Shown: piece by piece, positions 42,754 to 50,485 of the stretch
Layout of the letters: the number at the start of each line of letters is the position of its first letter
Position numbering within the stretch: position 1 is the stretch's first letter
Source: Collinsella sp. An268
GTDB lineage: Bacteria > Actinomycetota > Coriobacteriia > Coriobacteriales > Coriobacteriaceae
DNA length: 64,000 nucleotides
NCBI RefSeq assembly: GCF_002159765.1
Contig: NZ_NFJH01000005.1
Location: 1-64,000 of the forward strand
Direction: 5' to 3'
Made by a program: the position numbers and the translations under genes
Notes under the pieces: generated by a model
Database searches by the model: none
What the model was told of the DNA's origin: nothing
Seen by the model: the letters and a program-made list of their open reading frames with translations, nothing else

Positions 42754-43416
42754 GTGGCGGTAATTCTGGCGATAGACGATGAGCGCGCGATTCTCGACGC
42801 GCTGGCACGGGTCCTCGGGCGCGACGGCCACCACGTTACCCGCATCGATGACCCGACGACCGTTCCCGGCATGAATCTCGCGCACGTCGACCTCGTGCTC
42901 TGCGACGTCATGATGCCCGCGCTCGACGGCTTCGAGCTGGTGCGGCGGATCCGTCCCGCGTTCGACGGACCCATTCTCTTTCTCACCGCCAAGGTGGCCG
43001 AGGAGGACGCCGTCACCGGTTTGAGCATGGGTGCCGACGACTACATCCGCAAGCCCTTTGGGACTGCCGAGCTGCGCGCCAAGGTTGCCGCCCACCTGCG
43101 CCGCGAGGCGCGGCCCCACGCCCATGCGCTCGCCTTTGGCGCGGTGCGCCTCGACCTCGGGGCGCGCGAGCTTACCGTGAACGGCGCGAGCGTACCGCTC
43201 ACACCCACCGAGTACGGCATCTGCGAGCACCTCGCCCGCCACCCCGGACAGGTCATGAGCCGCGCCCAGCTGCGCGAGGCGGTGCGCGGATGGGAGAGCG
43301 ACGCCGACGACGCCGCCATATCCATGCAGGTCAGTCGTGCCCGCAAGAAGCTTGCCGAGGCGGGCGCCGACCCGATTGCGACCGTTTGGGGGATGGGATA
43401 CAAATGGCAGCTATAG
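42754..43416 (+). CDS. OmpR-family response regulator (LanR type)
   Basis: The protein has 220 residues from a GTG preceded by AGAAAGAAGGAGTCGAC. Receiver: ILAIDDERAIL, Asp in LVLCDVMMPALDG, Lys in YIRKPFGTAEL. Winged helix: LTPTEYGICEHLARHPGQVM, AISMQVSRARKKL, TVWGMGYKW. TATAAT at 42724-42729 may be its -10. It overlaps the kinase gene by 13 bases and likely controls the immunity genes upstream. Confidence 0.9.
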   Translation: MAVILAIDDERAILDALARVLGRDGHHVTRIDDPTTVPGMNLAHVDLVLCDVMMPALDGFELVRRIRPAFDGPILFLTAKVAEEDAVTGLSMGADDYIRKPFGTAELRAKVAAHLRREARPHAHALAFGAVRLDLGARELTVNGASVPLTPTEYGICEHLARHPGQVMSRAQLREAVRGWESDADDAAISMQVSRARKKLAEAGADPIATVWGMGYKWQL

Positions 43417-44858
43417 CATCGGACGGGGAGATGCGCGGCACAAGCGCCGGCATGCCGCTCGCGTTTGCGATCGGGCGCTACTTCATCTACGCCTTCGCCG
43501 GCGTCGCCGTCGCATGGGTCATCGCGTTCATGGGCATCTCGGCCGCCATCAACATGGGCTGGGTCTTTGAGGCGAGCTGGGGTCCGGCCAACGTCCGCAC
43601 GGTTGCAGAGGACCTGGCGGCCGAGGGCGTCCGCGGGCCGCAGGACATCCCCACGGCATACCAATACCTCATCATCGATGCCCGCGGCAAGACGCTCATG
43701 ACAGACCTCACCGGCGAGCGCCTCGCCCGGGCAGAGGAGATGGCGCGAGCGGCGCTCGACGCCGAGCGGGATGCGGTGGAGATTGAGGGCGGGGGTGCCG
43801 GCCTCACCTACGCGGCCTTTCCCTTACGGGACGGCGGTGCCTGCGCGCTCGTCTCGGAGTACCTGCCGCAATGGGTCTCTCGCGACCTTTTTGGCGTGCT
43901 GCCCAACCCGCAGAACCTCATGCTTTTGGGCGCCGCCCTGGGCAGCGCCCTCGCCCTCGGCCTTGTCGCACACCGCGCGAGCCGCGTGATAGCGCGCAAG
44001 ATGGCGCCGCTCACGCAGGCGGCGGAGCGCATCGGGGATGAGGAGCTCGACTTTGCCGTGCAGCGCACCAACGTGCGCGAGATCAACGCCGTGCTCGACG
44101 CGATGGATGCCATGCGCGTCTCGCTCGCCGCATCGCTCGACGCCCGGTGGTCCGCGGAGCGAGCGCAGCGAGAGCAGGTGGCGGCGCTCGCCCATGACCT
44201 CAAGACGCCGCTCACCGTTTTGCACGCCAATGCGGACTTTGTTGCCGAGGAGCTCGCCGACGGCGAGGGCCTGGACGAAAACGCGCGTGCGGAGCTCGCG
44301 GCCGCAGCGCATGACATCGCCCGCGGTACAGAGCAGCTCGATGGGTACGTGCACGTGCTCATCGAGGCCTCGCGCGGAGGTGAAACGGCGCGCAAGACGC
44401 CTGTCCGGCCGGCGGCCCTGTACCAGCAAATCGCCGCAGAAGCCGAGCCCGTTGCCCGGGCTCACGGCATTGAGCTCGCAGGCGCGATCGACCCAGCCGC
44501 CGCCAGCGTGCGCGAGGTGCCGCTCGATACGACCTCGCTTACGCGCGCCGCGGCGAACCTCGTCTCCAACGCCGTCGAGCATGCGCGCTCGCGCGTTGAG
44601 ATCACCTGCACGATGGTCGACGAATCGCTCTCCATCTCCGTCGCCGACGATGGGGCGGGGTTCTCGCCCGCCGCGCTCGACCACGGTTGCGAGCGCCTCT
44701 TCACCGATGACGCCTCCCGCGCCGCGCGCGACGGAAAACGACACTATGGCCTTGGGCTCTACACCGCCGCGGAGGCGGCGCGCGCCCATGGCGGGAGCAT
44801 CTCGCTTGCCAACCGGCCCTCCGGCGGCGCCGTCGTCACCCTCACCATCCCGCTCTGA
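43404..44858 (+). CDS. Membrane sensor histidine kinase (LanK type)
   Basis: The protein has 484 residues. Two hydrophobic helices at about 21-48 and 172-193 bracket an external sensor of about 120 residues. A HAMP-like linker precedes the His box LAHDLKTPLTVLHANA. The N box is AANLVSNAVEHARS and the G box HYGLGLYTAAEAARAHGG. It overlaps the regulator gene and forms the two-component system of the immunity module. Confidence 0.9.
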   Translation: MAAIASDGEMRGTSAGMPLAFAIGRYFIYAFAGVAVAWVIAFMGISAAINMGWVFEASWGPANVRTVAEDLAAEGVRGPQDIPTAYQYLIIDARGKTLMTDLTGERLARAEEMARAALDAERDAVEIEGGGAGLTYAAFPLRDGGACALVSEYLPQWVSRDLFGVLPNPQNLMLLGAALGSALALGLVAHRASRVIARKMAPLTQAAERIGDEELDFAVQRTNVREINAVLDAMDAMRVSLAASLDARWSAERAQREQVAALAHDLKTPLTVLHANADFVAEELADGEGLDENARAELAAAAHDIARGTEQLDGYVHVLIEASRGGETARKTPVRPAALYQQIAAEAEPVARAHGIELAGAIDPAAASVREVPLDTTSLTRAAANLVSNAVEHARSRVEITCTMVDESLSISVADDGAGFSPAALDHGCERLFTDDASRAARDGKRHYGLGLYTAAEAARAHGGSISLANRPSGGAVVTLTIPL

Positions 44859-44963
44859 TGCCACGATCGCACCGATTGCCCTGACGTATCGAGCCATTTA
44901 CGATGTGTATCCGTCAAGTGGGCTATCCATCCAGCGGGCATGCTGAGCAACAGGAGGTGCCCC

Positions 44964-45256
44964 ATGCTTCAAATCAAGGGCATCAAGCAGGTAATCCGTG
45001 AAACTGCGGAAACCTATGGACTCGTTAAGGTTACGCTCTTTGGTAGCTTCGCGCGCGGAGATGCAGGCGAAGCCTCGGACGTTGATCTCCTTGTTGAAAC
45101 CTCCCGACCGCTCGGCTTCGCACGGAGGCCATCTACAACGAACTTGAAAGCGAGCTCGATCGCCCCGTCGACATCGTGTTCGGTGCTCATAACCTCTATC
45201 CGTCCGTAAGAGACGCCGTCAAATCCGAAGGGGTCGTGCTCTATGAGGCCCGGTAA
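44964..45256 (+). pseudogene. MNT-type nucleotidyltransferase, frameshifted
   Basis: The ATG after CAGGAGGTGCCCC opens with MLQIKGIKQVIRETAETYG, then the nucleotidyltransferase motif LFGSFARGDAGEASDVDLL. After SRPLGF the frame breaks near 45119. The rest, EAIYNELESELDRPVDIVF then VRDAVKSEGVVLYEAR, continues in another frame to 45256. The total is one base short of a full 97-codon gene. Such MNT proteins are antitoxins of HEPN/MNT pairs; no HEPN partner follows. Confidence 0.7.
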
Positions 45257-45265
45257 ACTCATTCC

Positions 45266-45472
45266 CTAGAAATAGAACAGGTCCTCGAACTTCTTGTCGA
45301 GGGCGATGCAGATAACGAGGGCGAGCTTCGCCGTGGGGCTGAACTGGCCCGTCTCGATGGAGCTGATGGTGTTGCGGGACACACCCACCAGCTGGGCGAG
45401 CTGCGCCTGTGAAAGCCCCCGCTCCGCCCTGGCCTCCTTGAGGCGGTTGCGCAGTACCAGCGACTCCTTCAT
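45266..45472 (-). CDS. Small XRE regulator
   Basis: This 68-residue protein is essentially one helix-turn-helix: ARAERGLSQAQLAQLVGVSR then NTISSIETGQFSPTAKLALV, ending KKFEDLFYF. It resembles the regulator at 24463-24672. It follows the DUF6442-like gene by 6 bases, so the two form one operon. Confidence 0.9.
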   Translation of the reverse strand: MKESLVLRNRLKEARAERGLSQAQLAQLVGVSRNTISSIETGQFSPTAKLALVICIALDKKFEDLFYF

Positions 45473-45478
45473 ACGCCC

Positions 45479-45793
45479 TCAGCCCTCAAGGGCGTAGAAC
45501 CACAGCCATCCCAAAGAGATGGCGAGGCACAGCGTCGCCATAAGCAGGGCGGAGACGTCCTTTGTGGTGTGCCACTTATAGGCCTGCGCCGCGGCAAGGT
45601 ACCCGAATCCCATAGCGAGCAGGTCATACGGGTCATCACCCGTTACAGCGAGGCGGATGACGAACACCACGATAAGCACCGACGCCATTCCGATGGCGCC
45701 CCACACGCTGGCTTGATCCGCTATGCGGCATTCACGCTCGTCGTGAAACCGGTTGTCCTGACGGCTCTGAGCAAGTATCTCTTCCCTGTCCAT
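45479..45793 (-). CDS. DUF6442-like membrane protein
   Basis: This 104-residue protein starts MDREEILAQSRQDNRFHDE, a charged N-terminus typical of DUF6442, followed by three hydrophobic helices (about 29-47, 58-72, 80-100). DUF6442 members are regularly paired with a small XRE regulator, as here. Function unknown. Confidence 0.75.
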   Translation of the reverse strand: MDREEILAQSRQDNRFHDERECRIADQASVWGAIGMASVLIVVFVIRLAVTGDDPYDLLAMGFGYLAAAQAYKWHTTKDVSALLMATLCLAISLGWLWFYALEG

Positions 45794-45854
45794 CCCTGCA
45801 GCCCTCGGCTATCATGGACGGAGATCACCATGCCGTGCGGCGGAAAGGATGCCC

Positions 45855-46358
45855 ATGAACACCAAGCGGATTCTGAGCGCATTGCTCGTGGGCGCTCTCG
45901 CCCTCCCTCTCACCGGGTGCTTCGGGTTGCCCGACCTGACCGACACGGCAGCTCAAGCTGAAGATCTTGCCGCGCGGGCGCAGGACCTTGCCGACACGTT
46001 CTCAAACGTCGAATGGGGAAAGATCTCCCGCCTCGTGGTAAAGGATGCGACAACGGGCGAAGTCCTCGGTGAGGTAACGGACCAGACCGCTATCGAGCAC
46101 GCCTTCTCACCCCTGTCCGGCGTGAACGGGTTTGCCGAAACCCCCGCCGAGCCCGCCGAGTACACCTTTGAGCTCTGGCAACCCGAGACGCAAAAGGCGG
46201 GCCAGAGCACCGAGGATCTCGACGAAGTCCAAGTGCTCTCTGCAACCACCTACCAAGACTCTTCGGTGGTTACGCTCGAGGTCAGCCCCATCGGCCTCAC
46301 GCTCCACCTTGCAGCGCAGGACGGCACGGCCGAGGCGCTACGATCCCTCGTAAGCTGA
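45855..46358 (+). CDS. Lipoprotein of unknown function
   Basis: The protein has 167 residues from the ATG six bases after AAGGA. The signal peptide ends in the lipobox LTGC (residues about 20-23). The mature part starts with a short helix (AQAEDLAARAQDLADTF) and is then beta-rich (KISRLVVKDATTGEVLGEV, SSVVTLEVSPIGLTLHL). No family recognised. Confidence 0.7.
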   Translation: MNTKRILSALLVGALALPLTGCFGLPDLTDTAAQAEDLAARAQDLADTFSNVEWGKISRLVVKDATTGEVLGEVTDQTAIEHAFSPLSGVNGFAETPAEPAEYTFELWQPETQKAGQSTEDLDEVQVLSATTYQDSSVVTLEVSPIGLTLHLAAQDGTAEALRSLVS

Positions 46359-46397
46359 CCCCTCCCTCCGCGTCTCCTTTCCCGGCGCACGGTGAGA

Positions 46398-46425
46398 CCG
46401 CGGGCTGAGCCCGCGCGACCGTTTT
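46398..46425 (+). terminator. Probable terminator of lipoprotein gene
   Basis: GCGGGC (46400-46405) and GCCCGC (46409-46414), extended by flanking C/G pairs, form a hairpin with a three-base loop. GTTTT follows at 46421-46425. It is 42 bases after the stop at 46358. Confidence 0.5.
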
Positions 46426-46439
46426 CCGGCACCCGACAC

Positions 46440-46800
46440 CGCTCATACATTGGCGCGCGCATTGCCGCGCGTTTCGCCCGGGCCGCCGTACATTTCTCGC
46501 GGCAATGAACCCGGCAATGAACCCGCGAATGTACGGTCGGCAGAACCGCAGGTGGCGGGCCGTACATTTCCCCTCGCAATGTACCTGCGGCCCGATTTCG
46601 GCCCCCGCAGCGCATTTCCGGGTGCATTGCGCGCGATATTGCACCGAGGGGGCGGCAAAAAGCCCTGCAATGTACGCGGCAATGTACGCGGCAGTGTACG
46701 GCGCAGGCGCCCGTGAGCAAAACCCGCCGGGGAGCTCATGGCGCGGGGCAGAAAGCCCGGCAATGAACCCGGAGATGCACCCGCCCGCATATCCACCGTA
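46440..46800. repeat. Intergenic repeat element, copy A
   Basis: The stretch holds many copies of a short motif, AATGTAC or AATGAAC, in both orientations, several in tandem at 12-base steps (CGGCAATGAACC twice from 46501; CGGCAATGTACG from about 46676). It also has GCAAAAAGCCCTGCAATG near 46655 and GCAGAAAGCCCGGCAATG near 46748. A related element lies at 49505-49790, on the far side of the GntR/ABC operon. No coding potential is seen in it. Confidence 0.6.
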
Positions 46801-46865
46801 CGTGCGGTGCGCAGCGCAAGGCAGAAATGGCGTCATGTTACGAAAGAATCGACACCAAAAAAAGC

Positions 46866-47010
46866 TTGCACTGTGTATATGCGTGTATATACTGTACTTA
46901 TCGGGTATACACAATATGCTCGACGGAGAGGGCGAGGACGTCCGCTCCCCTCCGAGCCGCCCAACGGGGACGCCCGCGGCGGCACCCCTTCGCGGGGACG
47001 CCCGCGAAGG
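46866..47010 (+). promoter_or_regulatory. Promoter, operator and leader hairpin of GntR operon
   Basis: The -35 TTGCAC (46866-46871), 16-base spacer and -10 TATACT (46888-46893) form a promoter. It is overlapped by TGTGTATA (46872-46879) with inverse TATACACA (46906-46913) and an inner GTGTATATAC, a likely GntR operator. The leader contains the direct repeat GGGGACGCCCGCG (46966 and 46994). The second copy forms a perfect hairpin, CCTTCGCGGG with CCCGCGAAGG (46987-47010), just before the ribosome site. Confidence 0.55.
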
Positions 47011-47030
47011 CGAAGAGGAAGGATCACGAC

Positions 47031-47399
47031 TTGGACATCATCATCTCAACCTCGAGCGGCAAGCCCATCTACGAGCAGATCACGGACCAGATCACGTCCG
47101 CCATCCTCACGGGCTCGCTCGCCGAGGGCGAGCAGTTGCCCAGCATCCGCGCACTCGCCAACAGCCTGCGCGTGAGCGCGATCACCACCAAGCGCGCCTA
47201 CGCGGACCTCGAGGCGGCAGGCCTTATCGAAACGGTGCCGGGCAAGGGGAGCTTCGTTGCCGGAGGCAACGCCGAACTCATCCGCGAGGAGCAGATGCGC
47301 GAGGTGGAGGCGCTCATGGCACACGCCGTCGAACGCGGCCGCACCCTCGGCCTCACCGACGAGGAGCTCACCGAGATGCTCGCCCTGGTACTGGAGTAA
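47031..47399 (+). CDS. GntR-family regulator, YtrA type
   Basis: The protein has 122 residues. TTG at 47031 is chosen because GAGGAAGGA lies 7 bases before it and the product then starts as expected for the family (DIIISTSSGKPIYEQI). The winged helix is LPSIRALANSLRVSAITTKR, with DLEAAGLIETVPGKGSFV after it, and a short C-terminal helix for dimerisation. YtrA-type regulators repress adjacent ABC transporter genes, as the arrangement here suggests. Confidence 0.9.
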   Translation: MDIIISTSSGKPIYEQITDQITSAILTGSLAEGEQLPSIRALANSLRVSAITTKRAYADLEAAGLIETVPGKGSFVAGGNAELIREEQMREVEALMAHAVERGRTLGLTDEELTEMLALVLE

Positions 47400-47452
47400 C
47401 CATCGCGTAAGGACGCTAAAGAAGCGCCCGCTCCGCAGAAAGGACGTCGACC

Positions 47453-48373
47453 ATGGAAGCCATGGTATCGCCTACCCAAACCACCACCGTGCCCCTCATC
47501 GAGGCGCACGGCCTCACCAAGCACTACGACGGATTCTCGCTCGAGGGCGTCGACCTCACCGTTGCCGAGGGCGAAGTAGTGGGCTTTATCGGCCAGAACG
47601 GCGCCGGCAAATCCACCACCATCAAGGCGCTCTTGGGCCTCTTTCCCATCGACGGGGGCGAGGCGCGCGTACTCGGCTGTCCCAGCAAAGACCTCTCCCG
47701 CTCGGCGGGAGCCGCACGAAAAGAGGAGATCGGCGTCGTCTTTGACACGGTATCGCTCCCCGAGCACCTGAAGATCGCCGACGTGGGGCGCATCTACGCC
47801 CGCGCCTACCGCACGTGGGACGCCCGCCGGTTTCAACGCCTCACGGCTGCGTACGGGCTCGACGCCACAAAGACCGTGAAGGGACTCTCGCGCGGCATGG
47901 GCATGAAGCTCAGCCTCGCCTGCGCCCTCAGCCATCAGGCCCGGCTCCTCATATTGGACGAGGCGACGGCCGGTCTCGACCCCATGGCGCGCGACGAGAT
48001 CTTAGACGAGCTGCGCTCCTTTGTTGCCGAGCCGGGGCACGCCATCCTCATGTCGAGCCACATCACCTCCGACCTCGAGCGCATTGCAGACCGCATCGTA
48101 TGCATCGACGCCGGGCGCATCGTCTTCGACCTGCCCCGCGACGTCATCACCGACGAGATGGGCATCGCACGCTGCCGCGTGGCGGATCTGGAGCGCATCG
48201 CCGATTCCGGCATCATTCCGGAGGGCGCCCTCAGGTACCTCCGCCACGACTACGGCATCGACCTGCTCGTGCCCGACCGCTTCGCCTTTGCGGAGAACTT
48301 CCCCCAGATTCCCGTCGACCGCATGACCATCGACGACTACATGTCTCTCATCCTGAAGGGTGGTGTGCGATAA
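47453..48373 (+). CDS. ABC transporter ATPase, YtrB type
   Basis: The protein has 306 residues from the ATG after AGAAAGGACGTCGACC. Walker A is GQNGAGKSTTIKALL, signature LSRGMGMKLSLA, Walker B LLILDEATAGLDP, switch MSSHITSDLERI. The long C-terminal tail (215-306) is typical of YtrB-like ATPases regulated by GntR proteins. The stop abuts the permease start. Confidence 0.9.
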   Translation: MEAMVSPTQTTTVPLIEAHGLTKHYDGFSLEGVDLTVAEGEVVGFIGQNGAGKSTTIKALLGLFPIDGGEARVLGCPSKDLSRSAGAARKEEIGVVFDTVSLPEHLKIADVGRIYARAYRTWDARRFQRLTAAYGLDATKTVKGLSRGMGMKLSLACALSHQARLLILDEATAGLDPMARDEILDELRSFVAEPGHAILMSSHITSDLERIADRIVCIDAGRIVFDLPRDVITDEMGIARCRVADLERIADSGIIPEGALRYLRHDYGIDLLVPDRFAFAENFPQIPVDRMTIDDYMSLILKGGVR

Positions 48374-49099
48374 ATGAAGCGCGCCTATCTGATCGAAATG
48401 ACCATCTTTCGCGATTACGGCCGCCAACTGATGGGGCTCGGCCTTCTGGTGAGCCTCTGCATCGGGGTGGGCATGCAGACGCCGCTCGCTATGCCCGCAA
48501 CCCTCACCTGCATGTTCTTTATGATGGCGTCGATGGGTCTCGCCGCCTACGACCAGCTCAACCATTGGGAGCTCTTCCGCCTGACGCTCCCGCTTTCGCG
48601 CCGTGATGTGGTACTCGGCCGTTACGCTGCCATCGTGACCATGGGGCTCATGGGCACAGCGGTGGGCATTGTCGCGGCGCTCATCGCGATGGTTGCCGTG
48701 AGCGCGCTGGATATCGGCGGAGAGGTGGGCGCGGCTTTTGCCTTTAGCCCCGACCTTCTTGCCCCCATGCTCTTCACCACGTTCTTCTGCCTGCTCATCG
48801 GCTCGGTTGTGGCGAGCGTGGTCACCCCGCTCTACTTCCGTCTGGGCCAGACGCGCGCCACGCAGATTCTCCCCACGGTCATCGTGCTCCTGTTTGTCGT
48901 CCCCGTCGTCATCCTCGGCAACAGCGGCATGCTCGACGGCGGCATCCCCGGGATGGAGCTCCTCTCCCACGCGCTCGAGGCACTCGAGACGCCGGCGGGC
49001 ATGGCGGCCGGTTGCGCGCTCTGCGCCGCCCTCGCGGCGGCCGCCCTCGGCATCTCGGCGGCCATCTCCCTCAAGCTGTACGAGAACCGCGAGCTGTAA
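48374..49099 (+). CDS. ABC-2 permease partner of YtrB-type ATPase
   Basis: The protein has 241 residues with six hydrophobic helices. The N-terminus MKRAYLIEMTIFRDYGRQL and the motif HWELFRLTLPLSRRDVVLGR in the first cytoplasmic loop are typical of ABC2_membrane_5-like permeases. It starts directly after the ATPase stop, with no gap. Substrate unknown; such systems respond to cell-wall-active agents in Firmicutes. Confidence 0.85.
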   Translation: MKRAYLIEMTIFRDYGRQLMGLGLLVSLCIGVGMQTPLAMPATLTCMFFMMASMGLAAYDQLNHWELFRLTLPLSRRDVVLGRYAAIVTMGLMGTAVGIVAALIAMVAVSALDIGGEVGAAFAFSPDLLAPMLFTTFFCLLIGSVVASVVTPLYFRLGQTRATQILPTVIVLLFVVPVVILGNSGMLDGGIPGMELLSHALEALETPAGMAAGCALCAALAAAALGISAAISLKLYENREL

Positions 49100-49200
49100 C
49101 GAATTCCCGTAAGGAGTTCCTTCCCCCGTCGACAATGCCGCCATGGCACCCTCAGCCGTCCAGCCTCTCAGCGTGTGACATAGGGCCCGGTCTCTACCCG

Positions 49201-49252
49201 CCCCCATCTCTTGGGACCCACAAGATGACGTCCCCGGGATGGGGGCTTTTTC
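49201..49252 (+). terminator. Terminator of GntR/ABC operon
   Basis: CCCCCATC (49201-49208) pairs with GATGGGGG (49238-49245), followed by CTTTTTCT. A second inner stem (CTTG/CAAG) strengthens the structure. It lies 102 bases after the permease stop. Confidence 0.75.
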
Positions 49253-49504
49253 TGTAGGCGACCGGCACTTGCTCCGCCGCCCTACGCCCCTTGACGCGGT
49301 GTGGCAGGTTCGCCCCGCACGCACCGGGATGCGCAACCGGTGAAGGACCCGTGTGGAAGCGCGGTTTGAGGTTTGGGCCAGGTTCGCAGCCTATCATCTC
49401 GACACCGGCGTTTTTCTCCCCAACGCCAGAGAGGGTTAAGCGTACCGTCTCGCCCGGTCCGCGCTCCCGCAGGCGCATCGGACCGCGTCTTGCCCGGACC
49501 GCCG

Positions 49505-49790
49505 CACGCCCTAATCCCCGTTAATGCACCCTGTACATAATCCCCGGTAATGCACTCCGTACATAATCTGCGGCAATGAACCCGATAATGTATCCGATAA
49601 TGTACTCGCGGAAAATCCGCAGCTAAAGGGGCGTACGTTTTGGACGGTAGTGAACCCGAGGGCAGAAAATCGCCTCGTTCGCACATAATCGGGTTCATTA
49701 CCGCCGATTATGTACGGAGGCCGCGGACAAAAAGCCCTACAAAGAACTCGCTCATGTGCCCGGCGATGCACCTGAACGGATACCTTGGCG
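49505..49790. repeat. Intergenic repeat element, copy B
   Basis: The stretch resembles copy A at 46440-46800. It has AATGCAC, AATGAAC and AATGTAC motifs in both orientations with tandem 12-base steps (CCGATAATGTAT then CCGATAATGTAC at about 49580-49603) and the landmark GACAAAAAGCCCTACAAAG near 49727. It is AT-richer than copy A. Between the terminator and this element (49253-49504) I see no gene. Confidence 0.55.
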
Positions 49791-49855
49791 CAGGCGCACC
49801 TGCGCGACGCAGAACCCGAACCCTCGCGAGGCTGCCGCCGCACACATTACCGCCC

Positions 49856-49931
49856 GCGTTCCCGTGTGCGGAAATGCCACTTTCAAACCCCTCGGAGAGG
49901 CCAGAAGTGGCAATCTCGCACACGGGAACGC
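49856..49931. repeat. Long intergenic hairpin
   Basis: GCGTTCCCGTGTGCG (49856-49870) pairs perfectly with CGCACACGGGAACGC (49917-49931). After a small internal loop, TGCCACTTTC continues the stem with GAAGTGGCA (49904-49912), leaving a loop of about 19 bases. It is too long for a usual terminator and has no T run. It could be an RNA element or the remnant of a mobile element. From 49932 to 50146 I see nothing else. Confidence 0.6.
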
Positions 49932-50146
49932 CGGGAGCGGAGCCGTCGTAGGTGACGTGTATGCCGAGGGCGGGGCCGTCGCAGGTGATACGCGTGTGTC
50001 TGGGTCGGGCGGCCACGGGCGACGCGCGCATACCTAGAGCCGGAGCGTTACGGATCGTCTGCTCGCTCAAGGGGCTAAGCGGTTACGGGCAATACGGACC
50101 GAGGGGGCGCGCCGTATCGGAACGCCCCCCTCGTTCTCCGCTAGCC

Positions 50147-50329
50147 TCAGACCTGCCTGCTGGCCTTACGGCGCATCCTCAGTCCAACGCTCGCGGCGCC
50201 GATTCCGAGGACCGCGAGAACCGCAACCGCGTTCACATGTGGGAGGAGCGGTATATGCATAAGCGCGACGAACGAGACGAGCGGAAGCACGGGCGTGGTT
50301 ATTGGCGGCACGCGCAGGCGCGTCGGCAC
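50147..50329 (-). pseudogene. Remnant of LPXTG-type surface-protein C-terminus
   Basis: The frame ends with PLLPHVN, a hydrophobic helix (AVAVLAVLGIGAASVGL) and the basic tail RMRRKASRQV, the order of a sortase-anchoring signal whose LPXTG box has decayed to LPHVN. A Pro/Thr-rich stretch precedes it, as in wall spacers. No upstream coding sequence follows on the minus strand, so only the 3' end of a former gene remains. Confidence 0.4.
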
Positions 50330-50485
50330 GATATGGGATGGCGGCTATATGAGCGCGGTCCTCGCCCGCGTGCGTAGCGACGACATGTGCCGCAATATTC
50401 TGCGCCGCGATGGGGGTATGGGCGGGAATTTGGGACGGGTGCTTAACCTGAGCGGCGATTGACGGAGCCGTTCGGGAGGTGCGCT

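Noticed and set aside
46440-46800. CRISPR array
   Set aside because: The repeated units are only about 12 bases, occur in both orientations, and are not separated by unique spacers of constant length; no cas gene is near.
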